NCBI GenBank assembly: GCA_031549085.1
Contig: JAVBQL010000006.1
Span: forward strand, 79,187-143,186
Source: JAVBQL01 sp031549085
GTDB lineage: Bacteria > Spirochaetota > GWE2-31-10 > MWDO01
DNA: 64,000 nt
Direction: 5' to 3'
The translations under genes were made by a program, and so were the position numbers. How positions within the stretch are numbered: the first letter of the stretch is position 1; every line of letters starts with the position of its first letter. Below, one piece after another: positions 9,079 to 15,455 of the stretch. The notes beneath the pieces were generated by a model. It saw nothing but the letters and a program-made list of their open reading frames with translations, did not search any database and was not told the origin of the DNA.

Positions 9079-9876
9079 ATGAAAAAATATTTATTTATAG
9101 TTTTGTTTACTTTCTATTCAATGCTCTATTTATTCTCTGCTGATGGTTTTGACTATTTTCCATTAAATAACAGTATGGAGTGGTTTTGGTTAGCTAAAGA
9201 GAATGATACAACCTATAAGATCAATTGGGAGTTGATAGGTGTAGAGAATATAACTATCAATTCAAAAAAGATGTTGGCGTATAAAATTAAGATAAATAAG
9301 ACGAATGATTTTTTCTATGTTCTATCTGATAATGACTATCTCTATATATATGATCCATCAAACAATTCAACGAAAAAGGTTTTACCTAGAGATGTGGCTT
9401 TGAATAAGAGCTGGTCTCATGAAAATTATAACTATACCATTACAAAGCTTGATAATAATGAACTTAGAGTTGACTACTCAAACAGCAGCAACTCAATAAA
9501 AGGTTATCAGCTATTTAAGAAGAGTGTTGGTCTCTCCTATATTTTTGAGAAAAATGACTATACATCATACTCATTGGAGCTTGTAGATCTATTTACAAAA
9601 CCTGCAGCAAAAATAGAACAGAAAAAATATGAGTACCCTTTTGTTGACTCTCTAAATCCAGAGAGAGGGTATGTTCAGATAGGTTATATGTCAAAAAAAG
9701 ATAATGCAATGAAATTGTTAGATGAGGCAAAAAAATATCAATTTGATGCAGTAATTTTGGTTGAAAATGGTGGTAAAAACTATAGAGTTTATATAGAGTG
9801 TGATCCAAAAGATGTGAACAGTGTCCTAAAAAAAGCAAAAGAGATAAGCAGTGATGCCTTTATAAAGAAATTTTAG
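9079..9876 (+). CDS. exported protein with C-terminal SPOR-like domain
   Basis: The 265-residue protein has a signal peptide (KKYLFIVLFTFYSMLYLFSA). The mature N-terminal 150 residues form a beta-rich domain with many Asn, Tyr and Lys residues that I do not recognise. The last 70 residues (from GYVQIGYMSKKDNAMKLL to the end) fit the SPOR fold, including the characteristic xxQxGxF-like start, and a second half VLVENGGKNYRVYIE. SPOR domains bind denuded peptidoglycan at division sites. It lies 27 bp after cheX with an AGGAGA ribosome-binding site and may be cotranscribed. The SPOR assignment rests on pattern and not on a profile search. Confidence 0.7.
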   Translation: MKKYLFIVLFTFYSMLYLFSADGFDYFPLNNSMEWFWLAKENDTTYKINWELIGVENITINSKKMLAYKIKINKTNDFFYVLSDNDYLYIYDPSNNSTKKVLPRDVALNKSWSHENYNYTITKLDNNELRVDYSNSSNSIKGYQLFKKSVGLSYIFEKNDYTSYSLELVDLFTKPAAKIEQKKYEYPFVDSLNPERGYVQIGYMSKKDNAMKLLDEAKKYQFDAVILVENGGKNYRVYIECDPKDVNSVLKKAKEISSDAFIKKF

Positions 9877-9877
9877 G

Positions 9878-9904
9878 ACTTATTTACATAAGTATATTTT
9901 TTTT
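9878..9904 (+). terminator. probable Rho-independent terminator after the SPOR gene
   Basis: The six-base arms ACTTAT and ATAAGT enclose a four-base loop, and a long T-rich tract follows. It begins one base past the stop codon. The stem is AT-rich, so the call is moderate. Confidence 0.45.
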
Positions 9905-9943
9905 AAACCACAAATATAATTATCTAAAAAAATAAAAGGTTGT

Positions 9944-10702
9944 ATGTTTAAAACTTTAGAAGTTCTTAAAAAACACGGTTTTCAAACTGTAAAAGATATA
10001 CAAAATGCCAATATAGACCCCAATTTTAGAGGACTGCCAAAGATTGACTCCTCAAAGTGCAGTTCAAGATGCAACCGCTGTAATGATGTATGTCCAACTT
10101 TTGCTCTTGGTTTCAATCCCCTCTCAATAAATCTTGCTCTATGTGTCTTTTGCGGAGAGTGTGAAACCAACTGCGAAAAAGAGGCAATTACTTTTACTAA
10201 TTTCTATAAACTATCATCAGCTTCTCTTGAAACACTGCTTATAACAGATAAAATAACAGAAGCTAATTTTGAAGAGAGTGCTTTTAAAATAAAAAATAAA
10301 ATTGTGGGAATGTTCAAAAGATCTCTAAAAATTAGAGAGGTCTCTGCTGGTGGGTGCAATGGCTGTGAGCAAGAGATATCAGCAAGCGGAAATGTTAATT
10401 TTAATTTTCAGAAGTTTGGAATTGATATAGTTGCCTCTCCGCGTCATGCTGATGCAATTATGATTACAGGACCTATTACGGTAAATATGAGCAAAGCTCT
10501 TGAAGATGCCTATAACTCAATGCCAAAACCAAAACTTATCATACTTGTTGGGGCATGTGCAATATCTGGAGGAATCTTTGGAAAGTCTGAGGCAGTGGAT
10601 AGAAAGTTCTTAGAGGATAAAAAGATAGATCTTTTTATCCCTGGCTGTCCGCCCCACCCATTTACTATTGTTAATGGGTTACTATCTCTCTTGGATAGAT
10701 AA
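9944..10702 (+). CDS. ferredoxin-fused NuoB/HycG-like (20 kDa subunit family) iron-sulfur protein
   Basis: Residues 25-75 hold two cluster motifs: CSSRCNRCNDVCP (C-x3-C-x2-C-x3-C) and CVFCGECETNC (C-x2-C-x2-C-x3-C), each able to bind a [4Fe-4S] cluster. Residues about 125-252 match the small-subunit fold of group 4 [NiFe] hydrogenases and complex I NuoB: GGCNGCEQEI, later GACAISGG, and CPPHP. This subunit normally relays electrons within a membrane complex, yet no large subunit, antiporter-like or maturation gene is adjacent. The following gcvT is 34 bp away with its own ribosome-binding site. It is either an orphan whose partners are elsewhere or a soluble electron carrier. The family is fairly sure, the role unknown. 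Confidence 0.8.
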   Translation: MFKTLEVLKKHGFQTVKDIQNANIDPNFRGLPKIDSSKCSSRCNRCNDVCPTFALGFNPLSINLALCVFCGECETNCEKEAITFTNFYKLSSASLETLLITDKITEANFEESAFKIKNKIVGMFKRSLKIREVSAGGCNGCEQEISASGNVNFNFQKFGIDIVASPRHADAIMITGPITVNMSKALEDAYNSMPKPKLIILVGACAISGGIFGKSEAVDRKFLEDKKIDLFIPGCPPHPFTIVNGLLSLLDR

Positions 10703-10736
10703 TATTATATACTTATAAAAAATTAAAGGAAGTATT

Positions 10737-11834
10737 ATGAGTCAAAAAACAACAGTTCTTTATGATACACATAAAAAACTAAATGCAAATATTATAGATT
10801 TTCATGGGGTGCTGCTGCCAGTCTTCTACTCCTCTATTCAGGAGGAGCATAATGCTGTAAGAAATAATATTGGCATCTTTGATGTCTCTCATATGGGAAA
10901 TATTCTTCTTACATTTAATAATTTTCTTGATGGTGTTGATGCACTTAACTACCTTTTGCCAAACGATTACTCAAAGATAGTTCCGGGGAAAATCATATAT
11001 TCACCATTGCTTAATGAGAATGGTACTGTTATTGATGATCTAATGGTTTCATGCCTATCTGAGACAAAGTTTCATATCATTGTTAATGCAAGCAATATTG
11101 AGAAAGATTTTAATTGGATTAAAGAGAAACTAGAGAAGAGGTGTGAGCATATTGATAATATTTCAGATGAGTCTGGAATAATTGCAGTACAAGGTCCTAA
11201 TGCTGTAAGTTTTTTAGATAAAGAGTTTGACTTTGAAATTGGAGGTCTCTCTCCCTTTACATTTGCTATTGTTCCATACAACAACACATCACTAATGATT
11301 TCACGCACAGGCTATACAGGAGAGGATGGGGTAGAGATAGTGGCAGATAACCATACGACTGTAAAACTATTTAATGAGATTCTTGAGAAGGGAAAAGCCT
11401 ATAATATTTTGCCATGTGGACTTGGAGCGAGGGATACATTGCGTCTTGAGGCTGGACTTCCACTCTATGGACAGGAGTTTGATGAAAATCACTCTCCGCT
11501 TCAATCTATGATGAAGTGGAGTATTAAGATGAATAAACCTTTCGATTTTATTGGTAAAGAGGCTCTTAAAAATAGAAAAGATAGTGAAACAATGATTGGT
11601 TTTGAGGTCTTAAGCCGCTCTATACCACGAACTGATATGGAAATTATAAACAGTGATGGCGAGAAGGTTGGAAATGTTACATCAGGCACATTTTCACCAA
11701 CACTGAAGAAAAATATAGGGATAGCATATATAAAAGATGAGTATGCTAATAGTGATAATTTAAAAATAAAAATTAGAAATAAGATAGAAGATATACAAAT
11801 AATAAAACTTCCTTTTTATAAGAGGAATAAGTAG
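10737..11834 (+). CDS. gcvT: glycine cleavage system T protein (aminomethyltransferase)
   Basis: GcvT takes the aminomethyl group from the lipoylated H protein and transfers the one-carbon unit to tetrahydrofolate, releasing ammonia. The 365-residue sequence shows the family pattern: FDVSHMGNI near residue 50, SRTGYTGEDGVEI near 190, then GARDTLRLEAGLPLYGQE, and a C-terminal beta-barrel with IPRTDMEI. The length is normal. AAAGGAAG precedes the ATG. gcvPA follows after 11 bp, forming a gcvT-gcvPA-gcvPB operon. The H-protein gene that usually stands between gcvT and gcvPA is absent. I see no glycine riboswitch in the short upstream gap. Confidence 0.96.
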   Translation: MSQKTTVLYDTHKKLNANIIDFHGVLLPVFYSSIQEEHNAVRNNIGIFDVSHMGNILLTFNNFLDGVDALNYLLPNDYSKIVPGKIIYSPLLNENGTVIDDLMVSCLSETKFHIIVNASNIEKDFNWIKEKLEKRCEHIDNISDESGIIAVQGPNAVSFLDKEFDFEIGGLSPFTFAIVPYNNTSLMISRTGYTGEDGVEIVADNHTTVKLFNEILEKGKAYNILPCGLGARDTLRLEAGLPLYGQEFDENHSPLQSMMKWSIKMNKPFDFIGKEALKNRKDSETMIGFEVLSRSIPRTDMEIINSDGEKVGNVTSGTFSPTLKKNIGIAYIKDEYANSDNLKIKIRNKIEDIQIIKLPFYKRNK

Positions 11835-11845
11835 AGGTAATAATT

Positions 11846-13177
11846 ATGGACTATTTTCCACATAGTGAAACAGATATCGAGGAGATGTTAGCAAAGATAG
11901 GTATAAAAAACCTAGATGGGCTAACTCTGGCTATACCAGAGAGATATAGAGAGAAGACTTTGAATATAGCAAACGCTAAAAGCGAGCAGGAGACCTTTAG
12001 ATATTTTAGCGATCTTGCAAATAAAAACAAAAATTATAAGGATATATTTCTTGGTGCAGGAAGCTATAACCACTATATTCCTGCAGTTGTAGATGAGATA
12101 TCATCTAGGCAGGAGTTCTATACAGCCTACACTCCATATCAGGCAGAGATCTCTCAAGGGACACTTAGGGCTATATTTGAGTATGAGACCTATATAACAA
12201 CCCTTACAGGTATGGATGTAACAAATGCCTCTATGTATGATGGAGGCACAGCTCTTGTTGAGGGAGTAGTTATTGCAATATCTACAACAAGAAAGAGAAA
12301 GGTTTTGATAGATCGCTTTATTCATCCAGAATATATAGAGGTTTTAAAGACATACATGGCTCTGCTTGATGTTGAGTGCGTGATTTTTGATTCAAATCCA
12401 CTCACTTTTGATATTGAGTCATTCAAAAAGGTGTGGAGTGATGAGTTTGCATGTTTTGTTGTTGGCTCTCCAAACTTTTTTGGCTCCATTATTGATTATA
12501 GTGAAGCTGCACCTATTGTTAATGGAACAAAAGCTCTACTTATTCAAACGATACAGGAGATTCTTTCTCTCACTGTTTTAAAGAAACCTATTGACTTTGG
12601 GGCATCTATAGTTTGCGGCGAGGCTATGAGCTTTGGAATGCCGCTCTCATTTGGCGGTCCCTATTTAGGCTTTTTGGCTGTTAAAAAAGATTATCTAAGA
12701 AAGATGCCTGGACGTATTGTAGGTCAGGCGAAAGATAAAGATGGAAATATTTGCTACACGCTGACACTTACTGCTAGAGAGCAGCATATAAGACGTGAGC
12801 TTGCCACCTCTAATATATGTTCAAACCATGGACTCTGTGCGTTGAGAGCAAGTATCTACCTGTCAACATTAGGTAGAGAGGGGCTTCGAAGCTGTGGTCT
12901 ATCTAACATAGAAAAAGCTTATGAACTGAAAGATAAGATCTCCAAAGTTGCTGGCTTTTCATTGCCTAATCAAAACTTTTTTAATGAGTTTGTTGTAAAG
13001 ACGGATATACCATATAACACTATAAGCAAAAAGCTTGAAGAGAGTGATATACTATCATTTTTGCCACTAGATAGATACTATCCCGACTACAAGGGCTACT
13101 ATCTTGTTTCAGCAACAGAGAATAACTCAAGCAGTGATATAGATAACTTTATAAAAGTCCTAAAAGAAATAAAATGA
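11846..13177 (+). CDS. gcvPA: glycine dehydrogenase (decarboxylating) subunit 1
   Basis: With GcvPB this forms the split PLP-dependent P protein that decarboxylates glycine and passes the aminomethyl group to lipoyl-H protein. Recognisable segments are FLGAGSYNHYIPA, the AYTPYQAEISQG segment, MYDGGTA, then the late GEAMSFGMPLSFGGPYLGF and TREQHIRRE-like TAREQHIRREL, all characteristic of the A subunit. Length, 443 aa, is normal. It lies 11 bp after gcvT. Its stop overlaps an ATG that could begin gcvPB (ATGA), although I favour the start 15 bases downstream. Nothing is missing from the usual motifs. Confidence 0.96.
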   Translation: MDYFPHSETDIEEMLAKIGIKNLDGLTLAIPERYREKTLNIANAKSEQETFRYFSDLANKNKNYKDIFLGAGSYNHYIPAVVDEISSRQEFYTAYTPYQAEISQGTLRAIFEYETYITTLTGMDVTNASMYDGGTALVEGVVIAISTTRKRKVLIDRFIHPEYIEVLKTYMALLDVECVIFDSNPLTFDIESFKKVWSDEFACFVVGSPNFFGSIIDYSEAAPIVNGTKALLIQTIQEILSLTVLKKPIDFGASIVCGEAMSFGMPLSFGGPYLGFLAVKKDYLRKMPGRIVGQAKDKDGNICYTLTLTAREQHIRRELATSNICSNHGLCALRASIYLSTLGREGLRSCGLSNIEKAYELKDKISKVAGFSLPNQNFFNEFVVKTDIPYNTISKKLEESDILSFLPLDRYYPDYKGYYLVSATENNSSSDIDNFIKVLKEIK

Positions 13178-13188
13178 AAGGAAATAAA

Positions 13189-14646
13189 ATGAAAGATAGA
13201 GATATAATTTTTAAAAAAAAGCAGTCAACAACCTCATTCTATACTTTTAAACTCGATAAAAGAGAGGATGAGATTTTAAAAAATATTCCTAAAAACCTCT
13301 TGAATGAGAAAATTGATGATATCATACCAAATATCTCTGAAAATGAGGTGGTTAGACACTTTATAAAGCTATCAAGCTTTAACTATGGTGTGGATAGTGG
13401 ACTCTACCCATTGGGAAGCTGTACAATGAAGTACAATCCCAAAATAAATGAGAAGGTTTCTAGGCTTGATAACTTTACAAACATTCATCCATACTCTGAT
13501 GTTGCTAGGGTTCAAGGCAATTTGGAGATAATATACAATTTGAAAGAGGATTTGAAAGAGATTACAGGTATGGATGATGTTGACCTCTCCCCTTGTGCAG
13601 GTGCTCATGGAGAGCTCACAAGCCTCTTTGTTATAGGTGTATACTTTAGAAACAGGGGCGAAAAACGTAAATATATATTGATACCTGATGCTGCTCATGG
13701 AACGAACCCTGCTTCAGCTAATGTTGCTGGCTTTACTGTTATCAATCTAAAATCTACTGAAGATGGATTTGTTGACTTGAATGACTTGAAAGAGAAAGCA
13801 AATAGAGATGTTGCTGCCATTATGTTAACGAACCCAAATACACTTGGTCTTTTTGAGAAGAATCTTAAGGATATTGTTGATATCTGCCACTCTTTTGATA
13901 TTCAGCTCTACTATGATGGTGCAAATCTAAATGCAGTTTTGGGTTTGAGCCGTCCTGGAGATACAGGTTTTGATATTGTTCACTTAAATCTTCATAAAAC
14001 TTTCAGTACCCCTCATGGAGGCGGCGGTCCGGGTTCTGGCCCAATTGGTGTAAAAAAGCACCTGGTAGATTTCTTGCCAAGCAACAAGATTGTAAAAGAT
14101 AAAGATAGCTATAAAACAGATAAATATAGCAAATCAATTGGAAGGGTGCGCACTTTCAATTCAAACTTCTTGGTAATTTTGAGAGCCTATACATATATCG
14201 TCTCTCTTGGAAAGGAGGGGCTATCAAAAGTTGGGCTTCTTGCAATACTCAACGCAAACTATCTTGCAGCACTTCTTAAAGATGATTTTTCAATAGCAAC
14301 AACTACACATGTTATGCATGAGTTTGTTATCTCTCTTTCAAAAGAGTGTGAAAAGTATCATATAACAGTTATGGATTTTGCAAAGAGGATTCTTGATTAT
14401 GGCTTTCACGCTCCAACAGTTAGCTTTCCGCTGATTGTTCATGATTGTCTTATGATTGAGCCAACAGAGACAGAGAGCAAAGAGACACTGGATAATTTTG
14501 CTAAGGTTTTGATAACTATTCTTAGCGAGGCTAAGAGTAATAGTGACTTATTGAGGAATGCACCAGTTAATACACCAATTAAACGTATTGATGATGTTAC
14601 AGCGGCGAGAAATCCTGTATTGAAATATTCGCTAGAAAAAGAGTAG
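13189..14646 (+). CDS. gcvPB: glycine dehydrogenase (decarboxylating) subunit 2
   Basis: This is the PLP-carrying half of the split glycine decarboxylase. The lysine that holds PLP lies in LNLHKTFSTPHGGGGPGSGP at about residue 270. LYPLGSCTMKYNPK near the N-terminus and AHGTNPASA at about 180 are further family hallmarks. Two starts are possible: ATG at 13174, overlapping the gcvPA stop, and ATG at 13189. The second is preceded by AAAGGAAATAAA and is preferred; the first duplicates the same local sequence, AAATAAAATGAAAG. The operon ends here, followed by a palindromic repeat. A lipoyl H protein and lipoamide dehydrogenase must be encoded elsewhere. Confidence 0.95.
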   Translation: MKDRDIIFKKKQSTTSFYTFKLDKREDEILKNIPKNLLNEKIDDIIPNISENEVVRHFIKLSSFNYGVDSGLYPLGSCTMKYNPKINEKVSRLDNFTNIHPYSDVARVQGNLEIIYNLKEDLKEITGMDDVDLSPCAGAHGELTSLFVIGVYFRNRGEKRKYILIPDAAHGTNPASANVAGFTVINLKSTEDGFVDLNDLKEKANRDVAAIMLTNPNTLGLFEKNLKDIVDICHSFDIQLYYDGANLNAVLGLSRPGDTGFDIVHLNLHKTFSTPHGGGGPGSGPIGVKKHLVDFLPSNKIVKDKDSYKTDKYSKSIGRVRTFNSNFLVILRAYTYIVSLGKEGLSKVGLLAILNANYLAALLKDDFSIATTTHVMHEFVISLSKECEKYHITVMDFAKRILDYGFHAPTVSFPLIVHDCLMIEPTETESKETLDNFAKVLITILSEAKSNSDLLRNAPVNTPIKRIDDVTAARNPVLKYSLEKE

Positions 14647-14663
14647 TAGATTTTTTTCTTTTT

Positions 14664-14910
14664 TGAGTGACGGCTTCTCGTTATATTTACTCATACTAAT
14701 AAGTAACCCGAAAATATCGATATTTAATGTTTAAAGATTGGATAGGCTTGTTGATAGTATAAAGTTTTTTGTGTAGCTATATATTATTAATAAGCCTATC
14801 CAAGTTTAAATGAGCTATTTAAGTCTACTTTTTGGCTTACTTATCAGTACGATTATACCAAACGAGCGAACGTCACTCAAATTCCCTTTGAAGGGGATTT
14901 AGGGATAGAA
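14664..14910. repeat. palindromic intergenic element, copy 1, with G-rich box
   Basis: Positions 14664-14879 form a long imperfect palindrome. The outer arms are GAGTGACGGCTTCTCGTTAT and, on the right, a complement ending ACGAGCGAACGTCACTC. The inner arms meet around GATAGGCTTGTTGATA and TATTAATAAGCCTATC. A box with CCCTTTGAAGGGGATTTAGGG follows at about 14883-14905. A second copy stands at 15192-15437 in the same orientation. There is no coding capacity. This looks like a MITE-type or REP-like element; it also directly follows gcvPB and could serve as its terminator. Confidence 0.8.
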
Positions 14911-14932
14911 AAAAGACAAATAAATTTTTATA

Positions 14933-14960
14933 TTGCTTTTTATGATAAATAGATTATAAT
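14933..14960 (+). promoter_or_regulatory. sigma-70-type promoter of the intergenic RNA
   Basis: A -35-like TTGCTT at 14933-14938 and a consensus TATAAT at 14955-14960 are separated by 16 bases. Transcription would begin near 14967, just before the structured region. There is no ribosome-binding site or open frame behind it. Confidence 0.6.
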
Positions 14961-14966
14961 TAGGTT

Positions 14967-15185
14967 TGAAATTGTTTGTAGTATCCAGGCTGAGGCTCTA
15001 ACCCTTATAGGCTGGGTACTCACAGAGGAGATGCACGCCCATATTTGCTTATGGGCTGGGACTCTTTTCTTCTGTGGGGAGTATCAGCGTTAGACCTATG
15101 CTTTTGTGGGCGTGCCTGTTTTTTATAGGATCTTCACTCCTCGCCTTCAACACATCTGTCAGCGGGCATGATGCTCCCTTTTTCT
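14967..15185 (+). ncRNA. structured noncoding RNA of unassigned family (6S-like possible)
   Basis: Between the two palindromic repeats lies a GC-richer segment with no open frame and several nested pairings. From outside in these are TCTAAC (near 14994) with GTTAGA (near 15107), GCTGGGTACTC with GAGTATCAGC, CACAGAGGA with TCTTCTGTG, and an apical hairpin GCCCATA/TATGGGC. Together they make an imperfect rod of about 115 nt, a shape like 6S RNA. GCACGCCCA near 15035 can instead pair with TGGGCGTGC near 15108-15116, which precedes a T tract, so two exclusive folds are possible. A second candidate 3' end is GGGCATGATGCTCCC before T-rich sequence at about 15165-15190. SRP, tmRNA and RNase P signatures are absent. 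Confidence 0.5.
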
Positions 15186-15191
15186 TTTTTT

Positions 15192-15437
15192 AAGTAGCGG
15201 CTTCTCGTTTGATATTGCCATATTGATGAGTAACCCAAAAAAATAGAACTGTTTAATGATTAAAGATTCGATAGGCTTATTAATAATATAAAGCTTTTTG
15301 TGTAGCTATATATTATTAATAAGCCTATCGAAGTTTAAATGAGTTATCAAAACTTATTTTTTGGCTTACTTATCAGTACGATGATATCAAACGAGCGAAC
15401 GTCACCCAAATCCCCTTTGAAGGGGATTTGGGGGTAG
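15192..15437. repeat. palindromic intergenic element, copy 2, with G-rich box
   Basis: This is the second copy of the element at 14664-14910. It shares the core TAGCTATATATTATTAATAA, the right arm CGAGCGAACGTCAC, and a box that is itself a clean inverted repeat, CCCAAATCCCC and GGGGATTTGGG around TTTGAA (about 15405-15432). The left arm differs more (GATATTGCCATATTGATGAG in place of the copy 1 sequence). It ends about 20 bp from the mutS stop codon and may terminate the minus-strand mutS transcript. Confidence 0.8.
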
Positions 15438-15455
15438 AAAAAAAGAAGCAAATTT

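Noticed and set aside
9944..10702. Part of a full complex I or hydrogenase operon
   Set aside because: No large subunit, membrane subunit or maturation gene is next to it; neighbours are an SPOR protein and gcvT.
10703..10736. Glycine riboswitch before gcvT
   Set aside because: The gap is only 34 bp and holds a ribosome-binding site; nothing resembles the aptamer.
14994..15111. TCTAAC ... GCGTTAGA ends looking like an integron attC site
   Set aside because: In attC sites both sides have a short unpaired spacer between the R and L boxes; here the left spacer is CCTTATA but the right boxes run directly together. No cassette-like ORF array or integrase is in the window.
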